A stretch of 64,000 nucleotides of DNA from Chthoniobacter flavus (GTDB lineage: Bacteria; Verrucomicrobiota; Verrucomicrobiia; Chthoniobacterales; Chthoniobacteraceae): assembly GCA_945861435.1 (NCBI GenBank), contig CAMAUX010000011.1, forward strand, positions 55,595-119,594, read 5' to 3'. Shown in pieces: positions 49,107 to 57,577 of the stretch. Numbering within the stretch: the first letter of the stretch is position 1; each line of letters begins with the position of its first letter. The notes under the pieces are model-generated. The model made no database searches, was not told the DNA's origin, and worked only from the letters and a program-made list of their open reading frames with translations. A program made the position numbers and the translations under genes.

Positions 49107-50380
49107 CACGGTTTCTCCTCAAAGCAATACAGATGCGTGCGACTGCGCAGCAGCAGCCCCTTCCCGGCCACCGCCGGACTCGCAAGAAACCCAGTCTCCA
49201 TCTTCGCCTCGGAGAGCTTCTTGAACTCACGGGCCGCAGCCAGCACCACCACCTCGCCCTTCTCGCTGCACACATAAATGCGCCCACCGGCCAGCAGCGG
49301 CGATGCAGAGCACGCACCGGCCACCCGTTCCCTCCAGATCTCCTCGCCATTGGTCCCATCCACGCAGGCGGCGAACCCGCCGTCTTCCAGCATGAACACC
49401 AGCCCGCCGTCCATCAGCAGCGAGGGCTTGATCGGCACCCCGCGCTGCACCCGCCACGCGAGCGCGGAATCATCCAGTTCCCCCCGGCTCTCCAGCTTGA
49501 TTGCGTGCAACTGGCTCTTGCCGTAACCGCTCGTAAACAGCCCGACGCCCCCGGCCACCAGCGGCCGCGAACTCGTGCTGTGATTACCATGTCCGAAGCG
49601 CCACAGCTCCCGGCCCGTCGCCAACTCGTACCCGTAGTGCGCCTTGGCCCCGCTGCTCAGCAGCATCTTCACCCCGCCCGCCACCGCCACCTGCGGCGTC
49701 CCGAAAGCCTTGCGAAAATCACCTTCCCCGGTCGGCTTACCCGACGCGTTGAGATCCTTGTAATCCACGCTGCGCTCCGTGCGCCACACCTGCCGGCCCG
49801 TGCGCTTGTCCAGCGCGATCACAAACTGGAAGTCGCTCCCGTCAAAATTCATCAGCAGCAAATCCCCCTCCACCACGGGCGACGAACCCGCGCCACGGAA
49901 GTGATTGCACACAAGATCGCGCTTCTCCCACAGCACCTTCCCCGTGGCCGTGTCGATGCACGCGGTCCCGGGCGATCCAAAACTCGCGTACAACCGCCCC
50001 TCCTCGATCACCGGCGTCGGCGAGGCGTACGAGTTGAAGTCGTGGCAGAACTGCGGGTTCTCCACCTCAAACAACACCTGATCCCTCAGCACCTTCCCAT
50101 CCCACCGGTCAAGGCACAGCACGGAGAGCTTCCTGCCATCCGGTGTCGCCGTCGTCAGCCAGATCTGCCCCCCCCACACCACGGGCGACGACCACGCCTT
50201 CCCGTGCACCGCCACCTTCCATGCCACATTGCGCTCCTCGCCGATCTCCACCGGAAGACCCTGCGCCGCGCTGCGCCCGTCTCCGTTCGGACCGCGGAAC
50301 TGGGACCAGTTTTCCTGCGCCGCAAAGGAACCCGTCGCCCATGCGAGCAACGGCACAAACAGTTTTAAAGAGAGTTTCAT
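49106..50380 (-). CDS. Secreted PQQ-like beta-propeller protein
   Basis: A 424-residue protein from ATG 50380 with the signal peptide MKLSLKLFVPLLAWATGSFA. WSQFRGPNGDGRS near 25 is the usual entry of this propeller family. Blades are seen in CLDRWDGKVLRD, CIDTATGKVLWEKRD near 140, ALDKRTGRQVWRTE near 190, YGYELATGRELWRFGHG near 245 and CVDGTNGEEIWRER near 345. Related to the protein at 34393. The upstream frame to 50641 runs through a tandem repeat and is not coding. It is coupled to the dehydrogenase downstream. Confidence 0.88.
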   Translation of the reverse strand: MKLSLKLFVPLLAWATGSFAAQENWSQFRGPNGDGRSAAQGLPVEIGEERNVAWKVAVHGKAWSSPVVWGGQIWLTTATPDGRKLSVLCLDRWDGKVLRDQVLFEVENPQFCHDFNSYASPTPVIEEGRLYASFGSPGTACIDTATGKVLWEKRDLVCNHFRGAGSSPVVEGDLLLMNFDGSDFQFVIALDKRTGRQVWRTERSVDYKDLNASGKPTGEGDFRKAFGTPQVAVAGGVKMLLSSGAKAHYGYELATGRELWRFGHGNHSTSSRPLVAGGVGLFTSGYGKSQLHAIKLESRGELDDSALAWRVQRGVPIKPSLLMDGGLVFMLEDGGFAACVDGTNGEEIWRERVAGACSASPLLAGGRIYVCSEKGEVVVLAAAREFKKLSEAKMETGFLASPAVAGKGLLLRSRTHLYCFEEKP

Positions 50381-50502
50381 GGGGGAAAATACCGCACCCG
50401 GGGGACCTCCCCACCAGCACGGCTCACTCTCTCTAACCCGCGACCCGGGATTTTCACCAGTGCTTCCACGCAGAATTTTCCCGCCCCCCTCCGCCCCCCT
50501 CC

Positions 50503-50545
50503 GTCCATGGCGTCCATGGCGTCCATGGCGTCCATGGCGTCCATG
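50503..50545. repeat. 9-bp tandem repeat (GTCCATGGC)n
   Basis: Four exact copies of GTCCATGGC plus a partial fifth. It lies between the TSUP permease stop and the propeller gene start, about 120 bp upstream of the latter. Confidence 0.95.
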
Positions 50546-50561
50546 CCCGCCCTGCCCTGAT

Positions 50562-51305
50562 TCACGCCCCCCACAGCAACCGCACCGCCGCCAGAGTCGC
50601 AAACACCAGCAGCAGCCGTTCAAAGAGCCGCTGCGGCACATGCCCGATCAGCCGGCGGCCGGCAAAAATCCCCAACCCCACGACCGGCACCAACAGCAGG
50701 TTGAAGAACAGGCTGCCCGGCGAGATCAACCCGAGGCTGCTGCTGAAGGGCACCTTCAGCACATTCACGATCAGGAAAAACCAGGCGCTCGTCCCCACCA
50801 ACTCGAACTTCGGCACCCCGATCGCGAGAAAGTAGAGCGACATCACCGGCCCGGCCGCATTGGCCAGCATCGTTGCAAAGCCGCTGAAGCCCCCCATCGC
50901 CCACGCAAACCCCCGCGCATGCGGCAACCCATCGAGCTGCAGCCGCTGACGCACCAACTGCAACACCACCATCAGCAGCACCACCACCCCAATCACCGCA
51001 CGGAAACGTCCCCCCTCAATCACCCCCATCAGCAGATACCCCACCACCACTCCCACAAGCGTCGGCGGCAGCATCCGCACAATGTGACTCCAGCGCGCAT
51101 GCCGATGATACGTCACCACAGAAAACACATCCCCGCAGATCAACAACGGAAGCAGGACCCCGGTCGACTGCTTCGGGTCAAAGAGCTGGGCCATCACCAC
51201 CACCGTCACCAACCCCACCCCGGTAAACCCGCTCTTTGCGAATCCGACACAGAACGCGCCCAGTACAGCGAGGGCCCACTGCCCGGGAGTAAGAAACGGA
51301 AGCAT
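50562..51305 (-). CDS. TSUP (TauE/SafE) family permease
   Basis: A 247-residue membrane protein with about seven or eight hydrophobic segments. N-terminal LAVLGAFCVGFAKSGFTG and internal AMGGFSGFATMLANAAGP are the paired family motifs. Members export or import sulfite, sulfoacetate and other organosulfur anions. I chose ATG 51305, which is followed by the first membrane helix; the longer frame crosses holA. It starts 8 bp after the holA stop and may be co-transcribed with it. Confidence 0.87.
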   Translation of the reverse strand: MLPFLTPGQWALAVLGAFCVGFAKSGFTGVGLVTVVVMAQLFDPKQSTGVLLPLLICGDVFSVVTYHRHARWSHIVRMLPPTLVGVVVGYLLMGVIEGGRFRAVIGVVVLLMVVLQLVRQRLQLDGLPHARGFAWAMGGFSGFATMLANAAGPVMSLYFLAIGVPKFELVGTSAWFFLIVNVLKVPFSSSLGLISPGSLFFNLLLVPVVGLGIFAGRRLIGHVPQRLFERLLLVFATLAAVRLLWGA

Positions 51306-51313
51306 GCGGGGGT

Positions 51314-52441
51314 TCAGCGGACCGTCCCGGCCGGACTCAGAATCCTTGCCAGCAACTGGCTGAGCACCAGCCTCGGTTCGAGACCACTCGTCACCAACTG
51401 CACATTGGCGGCCTCGCACGCGTTCATCGCCCGCAGCAGCTCGTCGAGCTGAAACCGGTGCGCATGCAGCGCCGCAAGACCCAGCGCATACGCATTAATG
51501 CCCCCGTCCTTCTTGCGCGGCAGATGCGCCGTCGCCGACTCCGGAAGGCGCTCCAGCGTCTTCCCAAAAAAGAACGCCTGCTGAGGCTTGGAAAGCTTGT
51601 GCCGCGTCATCAGATCCTTTGCCAGCAACAGATGACGCACCGTCGGAAAGACCACCACCAGCAGGATCGTCACCGCCGTCTCCCCCTGGAAAAGCAACTG
51701 CTCCAAAAGCTCAAGCGAACGGCGCAGATCCCGCTCGGAAATACTGTTGCCCAGCTCCCAGATGATCCCCTCCCTCGAAAGCGGCACCAGCAGACGCACA
51801 TCCTCCACCCCCACCGCGCGCCCGCCCGTTCCAAGATAAACGGCGAGCTTTTCCAGCTCGTTGTTGATCACGCGCCGGTCCCCGCCGGTGAGCCGCGCAA
51901 AAAGCTGCAACGCCTGCGGCTCAAACTGCATCCCGCACCCATCCGCGCACTCCCGGCTGAGCTCCACCGCCTGCTCCTCCCAGCCCGCCTTGCTCGAATC
52001 GATCCGGTCAAACACCTCCACCCGCGCCAGCTTCTGCAGGGTCTTGTAAAACGTCCGCCTCTTGTCCACGTCCACCGCACTCAGCAGGAACACCGTCCCC
52101 TCCGGCAACCCGCCCGCAAGCGTCTCCGCAAGCTTCTCGAGCGCCTCCACCACCGCCGCAGACCGCCCACTCACTGTATCCGCAAGGAAGGACGCATTCT
52201 TGAGCCACACCAGCTTCGCTCCTCCGAAAAACGCAAACGTCTGCAGCGCCTCGATCGCCTGATGAATCTTCTGAGCCGCCTGGTCCGCATTGTCCGCCCC
52301 ACCCGCATCGATGATGTCCGATCCAAAATCTCCGCCCGGCCCCAGCTTCACCGACAACTCCAGCGCCGCGCGCTTCACCTCGGCCTCGTCGGAACCAAGG
52401 ACCGCATGAATCGTCGCACTCGTCTTCGCAGCGGCAGCCAT
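51314..52441 (-). CDS. holA: DNA polymerase III subunit delta
   Basis: A 375-residue clamp-loader subunit. The ATG at 52441 follows a strong AAGGAGGAG ribosome site. Family features are IHAVLGSDEAEVKRAA near 11, GGAKLVWLKNASFL near 75, VFLLSAVDVDKRRTFYKTL near 118, LARLTGGDRRVINNELEKL-type helix near 187 and ELGNSISERDLRRSLELLEQLL near 230. The latter part is the delta C-terminal collar domain. Confidence 0.88.
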   Translation of the reverse strand: MAAAAKTSATIHAVLGSDEAEVKRAALELSVKLGPGGDFGSDIIDAGGADNADQAAQKIHQAIEALQTFAFFGGAKLVWLKNASFLADTVSGRSAAVVEALEKLAETLAGGLPEGTVFLLSAVDVDKRRTFYKTLQKLARVEVFDRIDSSKAGWEEQAVELSRECADGCGMQFEPQALQLFARLTGGDRRVINNELEKLAVYLGTGGRAVGVEDVRLLVPLSREGIIWELGNSISERDLRRSLELLEQLLFQGETAVTILLVVVFPTVRHLLLAKDLMTRHKLSKPQQAFFFGKTLERLPESATAHLPRKKDGGINAYALGLAALHAHRFQLDELLRAMNACEAANVQLVTSGLEPRLVLSQLLARILSPAGTVR

Positions 52442-52661
52442 CGTCTCCTCCTTAACCCACGAAACGCTCGGACCTCCCGGGCCGCCCGATGAACCGCACC
52501 CCCACGGACCTGCAGAAGATCCCCTCAGCGAGCATTCCCGCTCCCGGAGGAAGAAGTGGTTGGCGTGCAAAACGCATAGAAGCCACAAACCTTAGATAAG
52601 CCCCACGGCCCTCCAAGCCTTAATTGGCATGCCCGAGCAAGCCCCGGCAGGACGGCCCTCC

Positions 52662-54833
52662 CTAACGCTTGCGCCCCGGCTTCTTCGCCCGCGGCTTCGG
52701 CTCCAGCTTCGCCAATCCCGTCCCCTTCTTGAGTTCCATGATCTGGTCCCGCAGCAACGCCGCCTTCTCGTACTCAAGGTTTGCAGCCGCCTGGCTCATC
52801 TCCGTCTCCAACTCCCGCAACAGCTCCCCAAGGTCAAAGTCCCCCCCGCTCTCGCGCACCACCGACTCCTCCACCTCCCGCCCCCTCAACACCGTGTGCA
52901 GGCTCTCCTGCACGGCGCGTTCCACACTGCGTGGCGTGATCCCGTGCTTCTCATTGTACGCCACCTGCCGTTTGCGCCGGTAATCACTGATGGCAATGAG
53001 CCCCTGCATGCTCTTGGTCATCGTGTCGGCGAACAGCACCACCTCCCCCTCCACATGCCGCGCCGCACGGCCCGCCGTCTGCACCAGCGAAGTTTGCGAG
53101 CGCAGATACCCCTCCTTGTCCGCATCCAGAATGCACACCAGCGACACCTCCGGCAGATCCAACCCCTCACGCAGCAGGTTGATCCCCACAAGGATGTCGA
53201 ACTCCCCAGCCCGCAGCGCCCGCAGAATCTCCACCCGCTCGATGGTGTCGATATCGCTGTGCAGATAACGCACCTTCAACCCCACATCGCGCAGGTAGTC
53301 GGAAAGATCCTCCGCGGTCCGCTTGGTCAGCGTCGTGATCAACACCCGCTGCCGTTTCTCCACACGCTGCCTGCAGAGCTCCAGCGTCTCATCGATCTGA
53401 TTGGCCAACGGCCGCACCGACACCTGCGGATCCAGCAATCCCGTCGGCCGGATGATCTGCTCCACAATGAGCGGCCGCCCCGGCGTCTCCACATCAAAGG
53501 ACTCCACCGGCGCATCCGCCTGCGACACCCGCACCAGCGGCGCACGCTCCGCCACCGGCACCGCTTCCGCCCCCTTGCCCGCACGCTGTGTCGCGCTGTG
53601 CGCGATGTACCCCTGATTGCCCACCACCGAGTTGCCCACCTCAAACTCCCCAGGCGTCGCGCTCACATAAATCGTCTGCCCCACCATCTCCATGAACTCC
53701 CGGAAATTGAGCGGCCGGTTGTCCAACGCGCTCGGCAGCCGAAACCCAAAGTCCACCAGCGTCGACTTGCGCGACCGATCCCCCTCGTACATCCCGCCCA
53801 CCTGCGGGATGGTCGCATGCGACTCGTCCACCACCGTCAGAAAGTCCCTCGGAAAAAAGTCCAGCAGTGTGAACGGACGCGAACCCGGATCCCGCCCGCT
53901 GAGATGGCGCGAGTAATTCTCGATCCCATTGCAAAACCCCATCTCCTGCATCATCTCGAGGTCATACTCCGTGCGCATCTTGATGCGCTGCGCCTCGATC
54001 AACTTGCCCGCCTTTTCAAAATCCACGATCCGTTGGTCCAGCTCCTCCCGGATCGTCCCCAGCGCACGCCGGAGCTTGTCCTGCGGCGTCACAAACTGCT
54101 TCGCCGGATAAAACGTGAAAAGACTCAGCTGCTCCTGCCCATGCCCCGTGAGCGGATCAAAAAATCCGATCCGATCCACCTCGTCCCCGAAGAACTCCAC
54201 GCGCACCGCCTGCTCGTCCATGCTCGCCGGATGCACCTCCACCACATCGCCTCGCACGCGGAACCGCCCCCGCCCGAAGGCGACGTCGTTGCGCTCATAA
54301 AGCATCTCGACCAACCTCCCGAGAAGAGCCTCCCGCCCCAGCGTCTGCCCCACCTTCACCGTGAGCAGCATGTCCTTGTAGTCCTCGGGCGAACCCAACC
54401 CGTAAATGCAGGACACACTCGCCACCACGATCACATCCCGGCGCGATAGCAGCGAGGTGGTCGCCGAAAGACGCAGCCTCTCGATCTCCTCGTTAATCGA
54501 GGAATCCTTCTCAATATAAGTGTCCGACCGCGGGATGTACGCCTCCGGTTGGTAGTAATCGAAGTAGCTCACGAAGTACTCCACCGCGTTCTCCGGAAAG
54601 AACTGTTTGAACTCCGAAAAAAGCTGCGCCGCGAGAGTCTTGTTGTGCGACATCACCAACGTCGGCCGCCCCGTCTGCGCAATCACGTTCGCCGCCGTAA
54701 ACGTCTTCCCAGATCCCGTCACCCCCAGCAGCGTCTGATGCCGGTTGCCCGCCTCCACCGCGCGCACCAACTTCGCAATCGCCTGCGCCTGATCGCCCTT
54801 GGGCGCATAGCGGGAAGCCAGTTGAAACGTCAT
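52662..54833 (-). CDS. uvrB: Excinuclease ABC subunit B
   Basis: A 723-residue DNA repair helicase-like protein. Walker A GVTGSGKT is near residue 37, HNKTLAAQL near 64, the beta-hairpin FDYYQPEAYIP near 90, DESHATIPQ near 338, and helicase motif VI QTAGRAARH near 585. The UVR coiled-coil motif near 680-715 is followed by a basic tail (PRAKKPGRKR). Slightly longer than the usual 660-680 residues because of the tail and an expanded region around 425-445. Works with UvrA and UvrC, which are not in the window. Confidence 0.96.
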   Translation of the reverse strand: MTFQLASRYAPKGDQAQAIAKLVRAVEAGNRHQTLLGVTGSGKTFTAANVIAQTGRPTLVMSHNKTLAAQLFSEFKQFFPENAVEYFVSYFDYYQPEAYIPRSDTYIEKDSSINEEIERLRLSATTSLLSRRDVIVVASVSCIYGLGSPEDYKDMLLTVKVGQTLGREALLGRLVEMLYERNDVAFGRGRFRVRGDVVEVHPASMDEQAVRVEFFGDEVDRIGFFDPLTGHGQEQLSLFTFYPAKQFVTPQDKLRRALGTIREELDQRIVDFEKAGKLIEAQRIKMRTEYDLEMMQEMGFCNGIENYSRHLSGRDPGSRPFTLLDFFPRDFLTVVDESHATIPQVGGMYEGDRSRKSTLVDFGFRLPSALDNRPLNFREFMEMVGQTIYVSATPGEFEVGNSVVGNQGYIAHSATQRAGKGAEAVPVAERAPLVRVSQADAPVESFDVETPGRPLIVEQIIRPTGLLDPQVSVRPLANQIDETLELCRQRVEKRQRVLITTLTKRTAEDLSDYLRDVGLKVRYLHSDIDTIERVEILRALRAGEFDILVGINLLREGLDLPEVSLVCILDADKEGYLRSQTSLVQTAGRAARHVEGEVVLFADTMTKSMQGLIAISDYRRKRQVAYNEKHGITPRSVERAVQESLHTVLRGREVEESVVRESGGDFDLGELLRELETEMSQAAANLEYEKAALLRDQIMELKKGTGLAKLEPKPRAKKPGRKR

Positions 54834-54921
54834 CCATCCACCCTACCACACGCCGCACGCTCCTGTCACAGCACTCACCCAAGGCTTGCGTCCCAACCCC
54901 TCCCTGCCACTCCATCCCCTC

Positions 54922-55602
54922 ATGCAAACCCTTCCCGCCCCGTGGGCCGCCCTCTTCGATTGGGACGGTGTCATCATCGACTCCCGCGAACACCACAAGG
55001 AAAGCTGGGAGCGCCTCGCAACAGAACGCGGACTCTCACTCCCCGAAGACCACTTCCTCAAGGGCTTCGGCCGCAAGAACGAGTTCATCATCCCGGAACT
55101 CCTCGGCTGGACCCGTGACCCCGCCCAGATCCATGCCCTCTCCCTGCGCAAAGAGGCCCTCTACCGCGAAGTCGTCCGGGACCGAGGAATGGCCGCACTC
55201 CCCGGCGTGCGCGAATGGCTCGAGACGCTGCAGAACGCCCATGTCCCCTGCGTCATCGGATCCTCCACGCACCGAGCCAATATCGATCTCTCCCTGGATC
55301 TCATCGGACTGCGCCCCTTCTTCCACGGCATCGTCTCCGCCGAGGACGTGTCAGAAGGCAAACCCCACCCCGAGGTCTTCCTGAAGGCTGCAGAAAAAGC
55401 GGGACGCCCGCCGCGCCACTGCGTCGTCTTCGAGGACGCGCATGTGGGCATCGCCGCCGCGCGCGCTGCGGGAATGCACGTCGTCGGCGTCGCCACCACC
55501 CACCCGGCCTCCGAACTCACCGAGGCCGACATCGTCACCGAACGCCTCGACCACCTTCCCCTTCAGACCCTCGCGCAGTGGTTCACGCCGCTCACCGCCT
55601 GA
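54922..55602 (+). CDS. HAD-superfamily phosphatase/phosphoglucomutase-like
   Basis: A 226-residue HAD protein of the beta-phosphoglucomutase-like subfamily. Motif I is FDWDGVIIDS with Asp13 and Asp15, motif II IGSSTHR near 112, motif III Lys in SEGKPHPEVFLKAA near 148, and motif IV VFEDAHVGIAAARAAG near 173. The helical cap lies at about 20-85. A phosphosugar is the likely substrate. Divergent from uvrB; its ATG at 54922 is chosen because upstream codons lack protein character. Confidence 0.87.
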   Translation: MQTLPAPWAALFDWDGVIIDSREHHKESWERLATERGLSLPEDHFLKGFGRKNEFIIPELLGWTRDPAQIHALSLRKEALYREVVRDRGMAALPGVREWLETLQNAHVPCVIGSSTHRANIDLSLDLIGLRPFFHGIVSAEDVSEGKPHPEVFLKAAEKAGRPPRHCVVFEDAHVGIAAARAAGMHVVGVATTHPASELTEADIVTERLDHLPLQTLAQWFTPLTA

Positions 55603-56199
55603 TCACTGGATCTTCTCGCGCTGCGCGTTCACCGCGCTCGAAAGCTTGCGCATCCCAAGCTCGATCCGCGTCTTGATGGTCCCCAGCGGAATGTGCGTCG
55701 CCGCAGCAATCTCCCGCTGGCTCATCCCCTCGTAGAACGCCAGCACGATTGCCTGACGCTGCGCCGCCGGCAGCGCATCGATGAGCCGCGCCAGGATCTC
55801 CTTCACGTCCTCGCGGAACACCTGCCCCTCGAAACCCGAACGCTCATCGCCCCTCCACGGCACCCTGCACTCCAGTTCAAAGCGATCCGTCGCCCTCCTG
55901 TACGCACGCCGCTGACGCAGCCGGTCAATCGCGCGCCGCCGCGCCAGCGTGACGAGCCATCCCAGCGGCTTGCCCTTCTCAGGCGAGTAATTATCCGCCC
56001 GCCCCCACACCTGCAGAAAGATCTCCTGCAGCAGATCCTCGGCCTCCGCCTCGTCGTGCACCACGCGCATCACCACCCCCTTGAGCACCGATGCGTAGCG
56101 CGCATAAAGCAGCGCCAGCGACGCGCTGTTTTGCTGCACCAACCCCTCCATCAATGCCTCGTCACAGGGTTCCAAAACAACGGTTTCCAGAGTGCTCAT
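55603..56199 (-). CDS. ECF RNA polymerase sigma factor, orphan
   Basis: A 198-residue sigma-70 family protein. Region 2 has ALLYARYASVLKGVVMRVV and DEAEAEDLLQEIFLQVWGRAD, then PLGWLVTLARRRAIDRLR. Region 4 has LPAAQRQAIVLAFYEGMSQREIAAATHIPLGTIKTRI (recognition helix at the end). It resembles SigK-type ECF factors that are usually followed by an RskA anti-sigma gene, but no anti-sigma gene is adjacent here: a HAD gene converges on its end and an L,D-transpeptidase diverges from its start. Confidence 0.88.
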   Translation of the reverse strand: MSTLETVVLEPCDEALMEGLVQQNSASLALLYARYASVLKGVVMRVVHDEAEAEDLLQEIFLQVWGRADNYSPEKGKPLGWLVTLARRRAIDRLRQRRAYRRATDRFELECRVPWRGDERSGFEGQVFREDVKEILARLIDALPAAQRQAIVLAFYEGMSQREIAAATHIPLGTIKTRIELGMRKLSSAVNAQREKIQ

Positions 56200-56426
56200 C
56201 GTACGTGCAAAGCGGATTCTCCAAGCCCCCACTGCGCCCTTTGCGCCGTGCTCATCAGTCCCGCAGCACCCGAACCATAACGCCCCCGCCGGATGCGCAA
56301 ATCGGTTCACCGGACGAACCCTTCATCAGGAAAAAAGGCCGCCCGCCCGCGCCCACACAAGCAAGCCAATCCTTGCGCCCCCACATAAGCGCTGGTACCT
56401 GCAACACTCACGCACCACCCTGATCC

Positions 56427-57404
56427 ATGAAGCGTACCTTGATCCCATCCCTCCTGCTCAGCATCCCGCTGGCAACAGCCAGCCTTGCCCAGGACATCAT
56501 CAAGAAGCAGACGCCCGCCGAGCGCGACCAAACCACCAAGCTCCAGATCTTCCTCGACCAGCAACTCTTCGGCCCCGGAAAAATCGACGGACTTCCCGGC
56601 GAGTTCACCACCAAGGCCCTGATCCGCTACCAGCGCGCGCGCGGGCTCGACGCCACAGGAAAACCCGAAGACGGCATCGACCTCAATTCCGTCGGCCCCG
56701 TGTATATCGACTACACCATCCAGGCCGGGGATCTCAGCTTCGTGGGCCCATCGCCCTCCGAACCCGCCGATCAGGCAAAGCTCCAGTACCTCCCATACCG
56801 CGACCTCCTGGAATTTCTCACCGAACGCTTCCACTGCTCTCCGGATTTCCTTCTGCGCATCAACAAGGAGTCCAATCCGGAACTCAACCTCGAGCGCCTC
56901 AAGGAGGGCGATGTGGTCCGCGTCCCCAACGTCGAACCCTTCAAAGTCGAGGAAGTACCCAAAACCGGCGGCTTCCTCCCCGAGATTCCCGAGTTCAAAA
57001 AACGCACCATCAACGTCAACCGCGCCGAAAAACTCCTCGAACTCACCGAGGGCGACAAACTCCTCGCCTGCGTCCCCATCACTCCGGGCGCCGGCAACCT
57101 CGAGACTCCGGCGGGCACATGGAAAATCATGGGAATCGCCACGGCCCCCACGTTCCGATGGGACAAAAGCGTCCTCGAAACCGGCGTGCGCAGCGACAGG
57201 TTTTACATGCTGCCTCCCGGCCCGAACAACCCCGTCGGCGTCCTGTGGTGCGGCCTCAACAAACCCGGCATCGGCATCCACGGCACCAATTCCCCACAAA
57301 CCATCGGCCGCACCTCCAGCCACGGCTGCATGCGCGTCGCCAACTGGGACGTCGTGCGCCTCAGCAAACTCATCACCAAGGGCATGACCGTGGTGATCGA
57401 GTAA
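56427..57404 (+). CDS. Secreted L,D-transpeptidase (YkuD)
   Basis: A 325-residue protein with a signal peptide (MKRTLIPSLLLSIPLATASLA). A peptidoglycan-binding-like helical domain (about 35-75, LDQQLFGPGKIDGLPG and TTKALIRYQRARGL) is followed by a LysM-like segment (about 120-175). The YkuD catalytic domain starts near 195; the active site is IHGTNSPQTIGR near 285 and SHGCMRV with Cys301. The enzyme would make 3-3 cross-links or attach proteins to peptidoglycan. It diverges from the orphan ECF sigma gene, so shared regulation of cell-envelope stress is possible. Confidence 0.92.
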   Translation: MKRTLIPSLLLSIPLATASLAQDIIKKQTPAERDQTTKLQIFLDQQLFGPGKIDGLPGEFTTKALIRYQRARGLDATGKPEDGIDLNSVGPVYIDYTIQAGDLSFVGPSPSEPADQAKLQYLPYRDLLEFLTERFHCSPDFLLRINKESNPELNLERLKEGDVVRVPNVEPFKVEEVPKTGGFLPEIPEFKKRTINVNRAEKLLELTEGDKLLACVPITPGAGNLETPAGTWKIMGIATAPTFRWDKSVLETGVRSDRFYMLPPGPNNPVGVLWCGLNKPGIGIHGTNSPQTIGRTSSHGCMRVANWDVVRLSKLITKGMTVVIE

Positions 57405-57420
57405 GTCTCAGGACTTCGAG

Positions 57421-57505
57421 TCCACAGACCTCTCGAACACACAGACCTCTCGAACACACGGACCTCTCGGGCACACGGACCTCTCGGGCACACGGACCTC
57501 TCGGG
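57421..57505. repeat. 17-bp tandem repeat, five copies
   Basis: Five consecutive 17-bp units: the last three read CACACGGACCTCTCGGG exactly, the first two differ at a few bases. They fill half of the gap between the convergent L,D-transpeptidase and MFS genes. Confidence 0.95.
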
Positions 57506-57577
57506 CACGGCATCCTGCGCTCCCGCCGGACGCCAAAAATCCGCAACGCGGACCCGCGCCAACTCTCCGAAAAGCGT

